Numbered from the stretch's first letter, positions 1-11,091 are shown. The stretch is 64,000 bases of DNA from Selaginella moellendorffii (GCF_000143415.4 NW_003314301.1:287300-351299); one strand, 5' to 3'. Notes: a model not told the origin generated them from the letters alone. Program-made: numbers and translations.

Positions 1-1052
1 AATCGAAAGATGTTTCCAGGAAGGGAGAGCGTAGTTGGAGGTTAAAGATGTGTATGCCACATTGGTTTTCCAAGACAAGGGCCGGCAAGCATTTTCTCTA
101 GGCTCTTGTGTTCATTTGCCCTTTTCATGCTGTACAAGGCAGAGTGTAAGCACGATGAGCAAGAACCAGAGTGGCGGCAGTTCCAGTTAGAAATGGGCTT
201 AGAGTTGGAGGAGGATGAGGAGGCACAGGATGAGGAGGCCGTTTTTCTGGACCTGGAGTTTCCACATGATGGCATTGATCAACCTACTAACGATGTCACC
301 TCCTCTGAGGAGGGCTTGATTGGCATTCCGATCCTGGATGTGCGTACACTAAAATTGGGAACTGATGTGAAGCACCACGACCTGCTATGTAAAGCTGGTC
401 AGTATCTGAAATCTGCGTTAAGATCTGGTACAGGTTTTCATGTACGTGGATCACTGCCAGCTTAGGGAAGCAAGCAAGACCTCCAACATATCTTCATGTA
501 TGTACCAGTTTCTAGTTTCGTGTTTTGAAATCAATTTCTGTTTGTTTTCTGTATGCCATGGACATGAGGGAATGGCGATATGCCATTTCTGAGATCGATG
601 GATATGTGCCGGTCAAGGGAAACCAGCTGGTTGAAGCTTCTCTGCATTCGTTCCCTGACTCACCCAGAGAGCCGATATCGGAAGAGGCCTTCACCAAGCA
701 GGAGGTTCGGGATAAGTTTGCAGCCTGGAGAGCATCCTTGTTATCAAAGGACCTTACGATTCCGGATGGGTTGCACCCTGTTGGCCGGTTGTACTACTGC
801 TCCAAGGTGAGTTTTTGTCGTGTGTTTAAAGTCTTTTGCCTTGAACGTGCCAAGGTGAGTTTTGTTCGTGTGTTTAGAGTCTGTTGCTTTGAACAGGCAT
901 GGGGGATGCCGAGCTTTGAAAGCGGCTTTGCAGCCATCTCAGTGGGAGAGCTCAAGTTGTACTCGGGTATCCTGATTGGCCAGCGAGTGCGGCGCTGGAC
1001 TCCAAGGAAAGTTTGGCAGTTCGCACCTGATGGTGGGCATGTGCCATGCTGA
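1..1052 (+). CDS. Unrecognised multi-exon gene A, copy 1 (3' part)
   Basis: I do not recognise the product. Several exons can be read. An acidic segment around 130-380 (EEDEEAQDEEAVFLDLE) is followed by an exon from about 514 to 808 (MDMREWRYAISEIDGY, then FPDSPREPISEEAF) ending at a good donor, CCAAG|GTGAGT. A last exon from about 896 opens after ACAG and reads AWGMPSFESGFAAISVGELK, stopping at 1,050-1,052. The 5' part lies outside the window. The gene converges on the MpaB gene, whose stop is at 1,317. The same exons recur at 12,353-13,480 (minus) and, rearranged, at 19,090-20,690. Whether this copy is functional cannot be judged. Confidence 0.4.
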
Positions 1053-1316
1053 GGCCCCATGGATTAACGTAGCTTTTGACCTTTGTTCCTTCCGCTTGAC
1101 AAGCTTTTCCTTCTCTTAGGTGTGAAGTGAGTGTGTCAACTTAGACTTCTAACTACAACCTGTAATATCTTAGAATCATTGTCTTTAGCCAGAGCGTGTT
1201 TCTACATTGTTTGGATCCCATATTGTTCTGCAAAAATTACAAAAAGATTCACGTAAACTACGCATTTTCAAATGATGCTTTGTTCTCCGAACGAATGTCC
1301 TATGCCCGTTCTATTT

Positions 1317-2360
1317 CTATGCGTGCATTTGCCGGAAGGGGCAGCGCAAGCCTCCATCGTAGTATGGTCCAAGCTTGCCTGATTTCAGCGCTCCCAGCTC
1401 CGCCAGCTTGTATCCCTTCTCAAATGCCGGTGGCCGATACACATTCACGTTGAGCTGCCGGTACTCTTCCGGATTGGCAGCGGGATTAGGACACCAGTCC
1501 ACCTCAATGCTGCCCTTTGCATCCTCCACACGCCTGGGAGGCAAGAACGCGGACACGAAGCTCCCGGCCAGCAGCTTGAACGCACCCAAGATGATCCACT
1601 CCACAATTGCTGGAGGCTTTTCCAATCCAACAGCGCTCCTGATTGTGGGATCGATGAGTGCACAGATCCCAGTCTCGACCAGCGGCTGCACGGGGCGAGG
1701 AAATGCATCCAGCACCAGATGCTTGAGATCCTGGACGATGCTCTTGTTCTTGTCCGTCAAGATGGCGTTCTTGGCCTCGTAATCGCGAATGTACTCCCGC
1801 ATCTCTGGAATGCTATCTGGGATGGTTGTGATGCCCATCCTCACGCCCACGTCGTGCCACACAACATACGCGGCCTCCTTCTCGTTGTCGGTCCACTTGC
1901 GGAATCCAAATCTCTCGGAGAAATCAATGGGGCTGACCACGTTGAGGCAGAGGACGTAGGCGAATTGGTCGTTTGGGATCTTGAATTTGTTGTGGATTCC
2001 ATTCAATCTCCTCACCGCGTATGAGCCGCGATCACTGTCGACGTGGTGGTGGATCATCTCGCTCACCAGAATGTTGGTCTCGGCGGCGCGCTTCTGCGGA
2101 TCCTTGAGGCCGTACTTGGTCTTGAAGAGCAGATTTGTGATCCCCGGGATGCCGAGCGTGCGGATTGTGCCAAACTCGAGCGCCTTTTGCGAGAGGAAGG
2201 GGAATTCCACCGAGTACATGTACCACAAGATCTTGTGTGCGTCTCTCACGGGGTGGAGCGACGCTAGAAATCGTGCCCTCTCTTCTCTCTTGCGGATACA
2301 CACCATCTTCCATGCTGCAGCCATCACGAGAAACGCAATCATCAACACGATTGCAGCCAT
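1317..2360 (-). CDS. MpaB/Lcp-like ER-bound oxygenase, copy 1 (DUF2236)
   Basis: A single-exon gene for 347 residues. Residues 1-22 are a hydrophobic signal anchor. The body fits the MpaB/MpaB'/rubber-oxygenase catalytic family (PF09995): a His-rich stretch MIHHHVDSD, then YAVRRLNGIHNKFKIPNDQF, a PIDFSERFGFRKWTD block and a GVRMGI..IP.S..EM..Y motif. In fungi MpaB cleaves a farnesyl-type side chain at the ER membrane, and Lcp is a haem oxygenase that cleaves polyisoprene; the plant substrate is unknown. The start is supported by the N-terminal anchor and by a TATA box about 100 bp upstream. The visible protein matches copies 2 and 3, although synonymous and flanking differences exist. The family call is recognised by eye. 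Confidence 0.8.
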   Translation of the reverse strand: MAAIVLMIAFLVMAAAWKMVCIRKREERARFLASLHPVRDAHKILWYMYSVEFPFLSQKALEFGTIRTLGIPGITNLLFKTKYGLKDPQKRAAETNILVSEMIHHHVDSDRGSYAVRRLNGIHNKFKIPNDQFAYVLCLNVVSPIDFSERFGFRKWTDNEKEAAYVVWHDVGVRMGITTIPDSIPEMREYIRDYEAKNAILTDKNKSIVQDLKHLVLDAFPRPVQPLVETGICALIDPTIRSAVGLEKPPAIVEWIILGAFKLLAGSFVSAFLPPRRVEDAKGSIEVDWCPNPAANPEEYRQLNVNVYRPPAFEKGYKLAELGALKSGKLGPYYDGGLRCPFRQMHA

Positions 2361-2458
2361 TTCGAAATGGTGAAAACTGTTTGATCGATCTGATCAACTT
2401 GATTGGAGAATGTTTTCTACTCCTCTGTGGGTTGAGGAAACAGAGGCTGGAGAAGGGT

Positions 2459-2466
2459 CTTTTATA
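2459..2466 (-). promoter_or_regulatory. TATA box of MpaB copy 1
   Basis: TATAAAAG on the minus strand, about 100 bp upstream of the ATG. It has the same context in the other copies (10,899-10,906; 17,750-17,757) and at 35,097-35,104 in the palindrome. Confidence 0.65.
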
Positions 2467-2474
2467 CTATCAGA

Positions 2475-3400
2475 GCTATTAGAGATCACATTTCACGTTT
2501 TTTATTTCTGTGTGATCCGTATTCTGTACGTTACACACATAGCCACATACTTGGAGAGAAATCTTGTTGTTTTATACGCTGCACGTTTTCCACACAGTTA
2601 TCTGTCCATGCAATTTATCGGTCCTACCAACTTGAACGTTTCACGTTTAGAACTGGATTCTGTGTCCTTTATTACAGATTTCACAAAAGATGCAGTAGAA
2701 ACCATATTTAAATTAGTATATTCGTAATGTACCAAAGTTTTTTTGGTTGTTTCTCTTAAACTAGTATACAGTTTAATCTAGCATAATTTCAAGAAATACC
2801 ATATAATACAATATGGTTTCTCGGTTTATTCATATGTATAAGAGATTTAAATAAATAATGTATTTTTATTGTAATGAATAATGTAGAATTTGGTCAACTT
2901 CATTTTCTTTTATATTATTTATTTTTCACTTTAAAGTCATGGTTATTATAGATCAACTTCTATGCATTTGGTGTAAAGCTCTTGGAGCAGCCATGCCGGA
3001 TGGATGACATCACTGGCAGCTAGATCCATGGAGTGGGCTGCTTGAGGGTGAAGCTCGATTCAGGCCTGGCCGCCCATCAAGAAGGCTGTTGACCTGGACA
3101 TTAGGTAACTGTGACTTGATGTGACTTGGCAGCTTCTTACTACCACGAGGGTCTCTTGAAGCTTAACAGCACAAGCTTGGTTAAGAGTAATTGCAACAGT
3201 AATGTTGCCCCAAAACATGGCAAGCGCATGGTCAGGGGTATACTAAGCTAGGAGCAAACGGTTCATACTCTTTCTAATAAATTGGAATTGCCATATCTTA
3301 TCATAAATCGGAAAGTCATAATAGAAAAAACCTTATAGTTTGCTTCCTTGCTTTCCACGTTGACAGCTCTAACATCTCTTTTTTAATATATATGCTTGGT
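2475..3400. other. Shared upstream region between MpaB and methylesterase relic
   Basis: About 0.9 kb of AT-rich sequence with no gene. It separates the MpaB start from a methylesterase exon reading the other way, so ancestrally it was a head-to-head intergenic region. Related copies are 9,970-10,895, 16,860-17,750 and 34,163-35,095. The copies differ by many indels, unlike the coding region. Confidence 0.6.
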
Positions 3401-3407
3401 GTAGCAA

Positions 3408-3785
3408 TTGCCTTTTGATTCAACGGTAAGCAGCAGCTTGTTCAGCTTCTCCAATTTGGTGAGAATCTTGGTGAGTGCACTAAGGAGATGCATTAGGCTG
3501 CAATATTGTTGCTGCTACTCTTTGGATTGTTCAGATCATTCTTCTACAACAGCAGTGGCTGCCTCCATGCAATGTGTCAATATTAGTACATGCATTGGGC
3601 CTATTTACCATATGTTTATTAGGCTTTCAACATTCCAAAAGTTCTTCTTTGTTTCTGTCTGTTGTCTTCAAGTGATGATGCAGTTGACTACATTTCTAGC
3701 ACATCACAGGTTTAGGAGGTTCACAATAGCAAGTCTCATTCATTAGATCAAACTCTTGACGATGTATGTAACAAGTTCTTGAACT
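3408..3785 (+). pseudogene. Methylesterase (MES) first-exon relic, copy 1
   Basis: Positions 3,425-3,560 match the 5' leader and signal peptide of the MES gene seen better at 33,770-34,160 and 36,110-36,530. They contain the LLLLLFGLF core but have a stop just after the start region and lose similarity after the signal peptide. The rest (3,560-3,780) is shared by the units only. It is non-functional, lacking both the nucleophile elbow and the later exons. Confidence 0.55.
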
Positions 3786-3787
3786 TA

Positions 3788-4550
3788 CTGTAGCGCACGT
3801 GGTTTTTACCCTTTATCCTATGGTGATTTACCAAAGGATAACACTACGAAGCGAAACCTAAACCCTCTTTGTGCCACGTGACAAGATGCCATGTGTCACA
3901 TGCCACGTGTCCAAAGGACAGTGGTGTGGAATCCGAGTTTCAGGGCCTTAGGCCACTGAACAAAGGAACGGTGCCAAACCCCCAAGCATGGAGCCAAGGA
4001 GTGATGGAACTGGCCCACAGAGCAACTCTCTAGTATATAGCCTAAGGAGCGAAGGAACAGGAGCCCGGAGCGACTTGGAACAGTCCTAGAGCAACTAACA
4101 TCCCAATGGCAGGACCAGCATGCAAAATGGAGCCAAACGGAGTCTGGCGCTATTTCAACATACCGGTGGCCTAACACAAGGACATGGGTACTCCACCAGC
4201 TAGCATGGAATGGAACTTGGGCTTAGACACAAGTCGGACGCAGAACAAAGACAAGCACGCAAGCAGGAGCTAGACTATGCCTCAGGTTTGTCAGCCATGC
4301 CCGACCTACCCACTATCCCTACTATACATTATACATTTGGAACCCCCCATAGCCCCCCCCCCCCTCCCCCCTTGAGGAACACACGCTTTGGGCTTTCACC
4401 CCAAGCCTCCCTTAGTATCAGGAGTTAGTCTCTAGGAGAAGCTCGAAACTTACTAAATATGGAATGTCCCTAGATTGCGAATTTGGACACGGGACGAACA
4501 CCATTGTGTTCAGGATGATCTCTACATTCCGTAGATATGCCAAATGAGCA
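3788..4550. other. U1-specific block, possible solo LTR
   Basis: This block begins exactly where U1 stops matching U2 (after GAACTTAC at 3,787) and ends near 4,550 where the match resumes. It contains three CACGTG G-box cores within about 120 bp (3,793-3,912) and a C-rich run near 4,353-4,372. It starts TGTAGCGC and has a CTCTACA near 4,518-4,530, which would suit an LTR, but no second copy or target duplication is visible here. Confidence 0.3.
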
Positions 4551-5395
4551 AATGTCTATATTTCATGATGTTGAGGAAGAGGAAAAACTCCATATTTGAT
4601 AATGCTGAGGAGGAGGAAGACCTAGAGAAAATCACAAGAAAGAACCGCAAGGAGAAAAGAGAGAGTGAGCAGCCAAGATCAGATCCTCCAGCTACAATTA
4701 ACCAAGATAAACCAGTCCTTGATCCCAAAATAACTACCCTAGCTAAGCTGTCATGCAAAAAGTGGAAACACAGCCCTACAACATTCTTGAAGACTTGGAC
4801 AGTCAACGCCTGAATATCACATTCGCTCAACTCTCACTCATGTGTATAAAATTTATTTTTATATTCATCCAGCATTTGCTGGGCAAGTACTAATTCAATT
4901 ATATTTCAAGATGTATGTTTGAAAATTTGTATCTATAAAGATTATTTTGCAAGTCACAGATCTCAAACAAAGTCCCCTTTTAAAGCTAAGGTTACCAAGA
5001 AGAAAACTGTAGAAGTGTATGTTTCCTTGTAACTCATGCCATTTTTGCCCAAGCAAGGAGGCTGCCACCATTGCAAACTACTTATGGTGTTTGAGGATGA
5101 GGACAAGATTGTTTCCTAAGATCCCAGGAATCTCAAAGTTAAAGAATAAAAGTGGGAAGCAATTCCACATCAGCATCTGCAGTGTGTTGTGAGGTTGAGT
5201 CATGTGCATGTGATTGTTTTGCATTGTGAGGTTGCCATTAGCAAGCAAAGAGCAACCGGGCTGTGTTAGCAAGAGATCAGGGAAGCATTGCACATGTTAG
5301 ATATACTAAGTTTGTTCATTACACCCTTCTAAGGTAGTACAAGCTTGCATAAAGCAGTAACACAACTCCTGCAATCTAGGATGTCTGCCATTTCC
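4519..5395 (+). repeat. Left arm of 0.87-kb inverted repeat
   Basis: Reverse complement of 5,942-6,790 with few differences. The arms flank a spacer of about 550 bp and form the inner part of the U1/U2 palindrome. A third, direct copy of the right arm is at 14,060-14,770, and a diverged one is at 20,900-21,560. Confidence 0.85.
4544..4813 (+). pseudogene. Glu/Lys-rich coding relic of the amplified unit
   Basis: An open frame ending in TAA after KTWTVNA, with a highly charged start (DNAEEEEDLEKITRKNRKEK). The same frame recurs at 6,518-6,766 and 14,500-14,748 on the minus strand, always on the strand of gene A, so it may be one of its upstream exons. The composition looks protein-like. No family is recognised. 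Confidence 0.3.
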
Positions 5396-5942
5396 TAGGA
5401 AAGATCTTGTTCCAAGACTGTTTATTGTTTGGTAGTTGCTCTGGCTGATGGGCTGGGTGACAAATATTTGACTTATTCCACACTGTGAACTGCCCAGACA
5501 AACATCTGGGCAGTCTCAAAGGATTACAAGATTGTGACAGTGATCCAAGTTCTCACTATCCTTCCTAGAACCTTTCATGTCTATGAGCTCAATGGACTTT
5601 GTCTAAACTTCAAAAGCTTAAGAGTTTGCTAAAGCATTGTTTCAAACTCCTTGATTCCATGTGGATTGTGGCAAGCAATGTCAGATCAAAATTCAGGTGG
5701 AATCACCCATCCTCGCGGCAAGTCCATGACCACGATCGTATACAGCAGTGCCATCATCACCAAAAGAGAGTCACCAAAGTCAGAGAAGGTGGAGGGGGGC
5801 AGCTCATAAGGTTTTGGTTCGTCTTTGGAACACATTAGGGCTCTGCTCATAGGAGTTGCTCCCACAGCACAACTCGCAGCGCTACAGCAACAAGCACCAC
5901 TATTCCAAGTGTCACCTAGCAAGATTACTTAAGAGCAATTTG
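5395..5942 (+). pseudogene. Spacer of the palindrome: gene A relic
   Basis: This 550-bp centre is not an inverted repeat itself. It matches 13,485-14,050 (inverted) and 19,380-19,830 (direct). In one frame it reads GGITHPRGKSMTTIVYSSAI and, near 5,830-5,930, a LAALQQQAPLFQV segment. In the 13.5-kb copy that segment continues into a clear exon, EEEFKKRYGLIEQIPDATPP. It therefore belongs to gene A and is truncated at 5,942 where U2 begins. Confidence 0.4.
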
Positions 5943-6790
5943 CAGACATCCCTAGATTGCAGGAGTTGTGTTGCTGCTTTATGCAAGCTTGTACTACCTT
6001 AGAAGGGTGTAATGAACAAACTTAGTATATCTAACATGTGCAATGCTTCCCTGATCTCTTGCTAACACAGCCCGGTTGCTCTTTGCTTGCTAATGGCAAC
6101 CTCACAATGCAAAACAATCACATGCACATGACTCAACCTCACAACACACTGCAGATGCTGATGTGGAATTGCTTCCCACTTTTATTCTTTAACTTTGAGA
6201 TTCCTGGGATCTTAGGAAACGATCTTGTCCTCATCCTCAAACACCATAAGTAGTTTGCAATGGTGGCAGCCTCCTTGCTTGGGCAAAAATGGCATGAGTT
6301 ACAAGGAAATATACACTTCTACAGTTTTCTTCTTGGTAACCTTAGCTTTAAAAGGGGACTCTGTTTGAGATCTGTGACTTGCAAAATAATCTTTATAGAT
6401 ACAAATTTTCAAACATACATCTTGAAATATAATTGAATTAGTACTTGCCCAGCAAATGCTGGATGAATATAAAAATAAATTTTATACACATGAGTGAGAG
6501 TTGAGCGAATGTGATATTCAGGCGTTGACTGTCCAAGTCTTCAAGAATGTTGTAGGGCTGTGTTTCCACTTTTTGCATGACAGCTTAGCTAGGGTAGTTA
6601 TTTTGGGATCAAGGACTAGTTTATCTTGGTTAATTGTAGCTGGAGGATCTGATCTTGGCTGCTCACTCTCTCTTTTCTCCTTGCGGTTCTTTCTTGTGAT
6701 TTTCTCTAGGTCTTCCTCCTCCTCAGCATTATCAAATACGGAGTTTTTCCTCCTCCTCAACATCATGAAATATAGAGTTCTCCATATGCT
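5942..6790 (-). repeat. Right arm of 0.87-kb inverted repeat
   Basis: Reverse complement of 4,519-5,395 and the first segment of U2. It contains the minus-strand charged coding relic at 6,518-6,766. Confidence 0.85.
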
Positions 6791-6799
6791 AATGCTGTT

Positions 6800-7820
6800 G
6801 TGCCCATGTCATAACTCTAGACTTTGGTGTAGCTTGTTGGATGAAAATTGCATTGCTTTTTGCATGGCTTAAGCTTGTGCAGGCAATTATCCTACTTATG
6901 CAAGCCTTGTGTCTAACAAATTCCACATATAGGCTGGTACCTAATTTGTTTCCTCGGATGCTGGCTTGTAGCTCATTGTTTGAACTAGAGGAGAAAATGG
7001 GTGTTGAAAGAAAATTAGTGCTCAAGCCGAAGATGGTAGTGATGACAGCAAGGTCTTGATAGGAGATTTCCTGGCTTGTAAAAATAATATTCCTAGTGAT
7101 TATTAGTTTGCCAACAATATTGGCACTTGTCTCAATTCATCACTGGTTGTGGACACTCATTTGGGTAGTGTCCGTAATTGTTGCATCACACACTAGATGT
7201 CTTTTTGCTATTGCACAAACTACTTTGTGCCCCTTGGACCCAATTCAATTGCAAGTCACTGTAGTTGTTGCTAGATTTGGACCTACACTCATTAAAGCTT
7301 GCCATTGTTGTTGTTGCTAGCAGCTATAGTCCATCATCCCAAGGCCTATTCTAAATATTGTTCCAAATACTAACAATGAGATAAGGAGAGAGAACATATA
7401 GAGAGAAAGGAAGGAGTTGTACTAGCTGGTCTTTGCTAAACATTTGCTACCTTATGGCTGGAATATCTCCATGTGCCATTGTTAGTTATTCTTAACCAAC
7501 TCCAAAGCTTTCTACTAGCTACACACACACATTTTATATTATAACACAATACAATTGCATTTTCTTGTCTTTTTTAGTTTCCTTAAGCAAATTTGTAGAG
7601 GAACTGAGATGGTAGTGAATATACCTAGAATATACTTGGATATTCTAGGATAGTCTACCATCTAGCAGTTATAATTCATTTAGAGTAATTTTGTGTTTAT
7701 AAATTATAAACTTTTATTTGATCAATTGAATTAATAAGTAGGAATAACAGTACTATTAAGAAAACCAAGCGTTGCTACATGAAACACATAGAAAGCTTTT
7801 CTCGAATAACTGATATTGAT
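6800..7820. other. Non-coding part of U2 inner segment
   Basis: No convincing gene. It has short AC-repeats near 7,520-7,535 and an AT-rich MITE-like block at 7,600-7,730. It is paralogous to 14,780-15,840. Confidence 0.5.
7600..7730. repeat. AT-rich MITE-like block
   Basis: Contains imperfect self-complementary stretches (TAGAATATACTTGGATATTC and the surrounding bases). A related sequence lies in opposite orientation at 35,970-36,080. At the paralogous site in U3 (15,580-15,735) the block is clearly different, so it has changed since the unit was duplicated. No terminal inverted repeats with a target duplication were proven. Confidence 0.35.
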
Positions 7821-7824
7821 GTAT

Positions 7825-9307
7825 TTACCTCGGTTTGAAGGTCATAACTTTAGAGATCCCATTTACAGTGGCTGACAAAAGAAAGCAGCCTTTTGGATAA
7901 GGATTGTCTTTACAGAGTTTGATGGCCATAGATAAATTAGTTGAAGTAAACATTTGAAGAAAGGTGATGGCCATCAAGCCATATACACAGTCAATGAGAG
8001 CATCATCCATTGTTACGTGCTGTGTTGTTGCTATAAGTGGATATCAACCGGCCATGTACACATATAACCATGAAAAAAAGATGCTCATTGTTGCACTCAA
8101 TGCAGTGTCCAATCTGCAAGTTAATCCTAGATAGCCAAAATTTGTGGCAAACACACCAGCCCAAGGACACAAAGATGTCTTGAGAGGCAAAAGGAATTAA
8201 GCATTCCTTTATCTTAAATGAATAAATATAAGCCATTGAACAAATAAATATGACATACATACCCCATCAAAGTTTCTTCGATACATAGACGTTATGGATT
8301 TCAAGTGGTCATGAATGGCATTCCATGGCGCTAGTCCAGGCGCATTGTAAACTATAGTTGGAGGTCCAATCTTGGAAGCATTATGATCACTTGATCCTTC
8401 AATGTTGTGAAATATTTTGAGTGGCATTTGATATCCAAACCATTTTGATTTGACTTTATCATACACAAAAGACATACATGTTGCAAATTGAACCTAAGTA
8501 TGGTAGTTATTATTAACAGCTGTATTGAAAGCTCAAACATACCTTGTAAATATACTCAAAGTCTTAAGCATGTTTGTGCTCTGCTCATTTAGGTCAACTG
8601 AGGAAGTATGCTGCAGCAGTGCAAAATGCTAATGATGTGGTTTCTAGCGTGAGATCATGCAAAAGAACCAAGTTGGATATAGGAATTATATCAAGCATAG
8701 GTGGCCTCAATGGTGGGAACTCACAAACTAGGGAGGAAGCAATAATATCAATAGAAAATCTAAAGGAATAGACCACCAAACATATCAGCAATATGTTGAG
8801 AAAGAGAAGCTGTAGCAATATGAACACCACTAATATCAATGAAGTCAACATTGGGGGAGGTGGTAGAGTTAGTTCTCCGCAAGCTGTTGCAGAAGCCATC
8901 ATAAGTTCCATAGCAAGATAGGGTGTATAGTAGCAATGGTGAGCTCCAGATAGCAGCTGCAAGTTAGTAATTTGATCCACTAAGGAGTGGCCACTGGCTT
9001 TGAAAATGCTACTTGTAATAGAACACCATAGATTATCTTGTGATATGTCACTAATGTGACGCTTTGCTGTGTCAAAAAATAGTAAGAAAATATCACCCAA
9101 AATTTCTTTTTTACTTAGTGGTAGCATTGAATCAAAAGTTGAAGTGAAGTAATCCACATATAGTTTTGTAAGAATGTTGTAAGAAACCATGTTAAGAGAA
9201 AACCATGTATCTGTTGAAATAAATGCCATCACAGTGGTAGGTGTTGCATGGTTGGCATGAAATAAACATACCACTAATGTCAAGTATGCTATTAGAACTT
9301 TTGCCAA
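7825..9307 (-). pseudogene. Unrecognised split coding region, copy in U2
   Basis: Four protein-like stretches lie in order on the minus strand: 9,307-8,800 (SKKEILGDIFLLFFDTAKRH; LAMELMMASATACGELTLPPPP), 8,475-8,270 (WNAIHDHLKSITSMYRRNFDG), 8,190-8,020 (DIFVSLGWCVCHKFWLSRIN; VICVHGRLISTYSN) and 8,010-7,825 (MDDALIDCVYGLMAITF). Intron-like sequence between them suggests a spliced gene. The last three recur at 15,864-16,500 in U3 with few changes, but the first is absent there. I do not recognise the family; it resembles a large helical-repeat protein. Both copies are incomplete. Confidence 0.4.
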
Positions 9308-9585
9308 CTAAAATGCAAATTAAAATATCATTTGAAAGAAAAAGTGTAGCATACCACTATTGTTAGGAGTGCCACTTGACTTTACGTTAAATTTGATTAA
9401 TGAAAAAAGCAAAAAATGTCAGTAATACATGCTAGAAATGTTGTGGTGCTTGGTGACATTAGGTTTTGTTGCAACATAGTTCACAACTGCGTCATTATTA
9501 TTCCCAAGCTTAGTGGTTGCTATAGCATTCTTAGAATGTTAAAAGAAAATTTTGGTTATAATGGAAACTATACTTGGGTGTAAGT

Positions 9586-9970
9586 TCAAGAACTTGCTAC
9601 ATACGTCATCAAGAGTTTGATCTGATGAATGGGACTTGCTATTGTGAACCTCCTGAACCTACAATGTGCTAGAAATGTAGTCAACTGCATCATCACTTGA
9701 AGACAACAGACACAAAACAAAGAAGAACTTTTGGAATGTTGAAAGCCTAATAAACATATGGTAAATAGGCCCAATGCATGTACTAATATTGACATGTTGC
9801 ATAGAGGCAGACACTGCTGTTGCAGAAGAATGATCCGAACAATCCAAAGAGTAGCAGTAGCAACACTACAGCCTAATGCATCTCCTTAGTGCACTCACCG
9901 AGATTCTCACCAAATTGGAGAAGCTGAACAAGCTGCTGCTTACTGTTGAATCAAAGGGCAATTGCTACAC
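9586..9970 (-). pseudogene. Methylesterase first-exon relic, copy 2
   Basis: Inverse of 3,408-3,785. Matches the MES leader and signal peptide only. It lies head to head with MpaB copy 2, about 1.05 kb upstream of its start. No downstream exons follow. Confidence 0.5.
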
Positions 9971-10895
9971 CAAGCATATATATTAAAAAAGACATGTTGG
10001 AGCTGTACACGTGGAAAGCAAGGAAGCAAACTGTAAGGTTTTTTCTATTATGACTTTCCGATTTATGATAAATATGGCGATTCCAATTTATTAGAAAGAG
10101 TGTGAACCGTTTGTTCCTAGCTTAGTAAACCCCTAACCATGCGCTTGCCATGTTTGGGGACAACATTACTGTTGCAATTACTCTTAACCAAGCTTGTGCT
10201 GTTAAGATTCAAGAAGCTGGCAAATCACATCAAGTCACAGTTACCCAATGTCCAGGTCAACAGCCTTCTTGATGGGCGGCCAGGCCTGAATCGAGCTTCA
10301 CCCTTGAGCAGCCCACTCCATGGATCTAGCTGCCAGTGATGTCATCCATCTGGCATGGCCACTCATAGAAGTTGATCTATAATAACCATGACTTTAAATT
10401 GAAAAATAAATAATATAAAAGAAAATACAGTTGACCATATACCTTTTAGAAAATTCTACATTATTCATTACAATAAAAATACATTATTTATTTAAATCTC
10501 TTATAATAATTTATTTAAATCTCTTATAAATATGAATAAACCGAGAAACGATATTGTATTATTGAAATTATGCTAGATTAAACTGTATACTAGTTTAAGA
10601 GAAACAACCAAAAAACTTTGGTAAATAACGAATATACTAATTTAAATATAGTTTATCTCTGGTTTCTACTGCATCTTTTGTGAAATCTGTAATTAAGGAA
10701 CCAGAATCCAGTTCTAAACGTGAAACGTTCAAGTTGGTAGGACCGATAAATTGCATGGACCAGATAACTGTATGGAAAACGTGCACCGTATAAAACGACA
10801 AGATTTCTCTCCAAGTATGTGGCTACGTGTGTAACGTACAGAATACGGACCACACGGAAATAAAAAACGTGAAATGTGATCTCTAATAGCTCTGA
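9970..10895. other. Upstream region of MpaB copy 2
   Basis: Paralogous to 2,475-3,400 and 16,860-17,750. AT-rich, with no gene seen. A tandem of an AAATCTCTTATAA-type word lies near 10,492-10,530. Confidence 0.5.
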
Positions 10896-10898
10896 TAG

Positions 10899-10906
10899 TA
10901 TAAAAG
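10899..10906 (+). promoter_or_regulatory. TATA box of MpaB copy 2
   Basis: TATAAAAG in a context near-identical to the other copies (GCTCTGATAG before it, ACCCTTCTCC after it). Confidence 0.65.
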
Positions 10907-10991
10907 ACCCTTCTCCAGCCTCTGTTTCCTCAACCCACAGAGGAGTAGAAAACATTCTCCAATCAAGTTGATCAGATCGATCAAACAGTTT

Positions 10992-11091
10992 NNNNNNNNN
11001 NNNNNNNNNNNNNNNNNNNNNNNNNNNNNNNNNNNNNNNNNNNNNNNNNNNNNNNNNNNNNNNNNNNNNNNNNNNNNNNNNNNNNNNNNNN
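10992..11091. other. Assembly gap of 100 N
   Basis: Exactly 100 N. Aligning the flanks to copy 3 (17,842 and 17,923) shows that the missing piece should be 80 bp, so 100 is a nominal size. The gap removes the start codon and signal anchor of MpaB copy 2. Confidence 0.95.

Larger units (their letters stand above)
1..5395 (-). repeat. Amplified unit U1 (inverted copy)
   Basis: About 5.4 kb that recurs inverted at 5,942-13,480 (U2) and again at 14,050-19,080 (U3). The order is gene A 3' part, MpaB-like gene, upstream region, methylesterase exon relic, unit-specific block 3,788-4,550, then an inner segment. Compared with U2 it lacks about 2.8 kb (the counterpart of 6,790-9,590) and has about 0.76 kb of other sequence in its place. 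The left edge is cut by the window. Confidence 0.8.

Noticed and set aside
1375-1782. Long open frames opposite the MpaB-like genes
   Set aside because: They are shadows on the antisense strand of a GC-rich coding exon, repeated identically in every copy, and have no protein-family character.
8594-8771. Short plus-strand frame near 8,574-8,771
   Set aside because: It lies opposite the more protein-like minus-strand exon and is not kept in U3.
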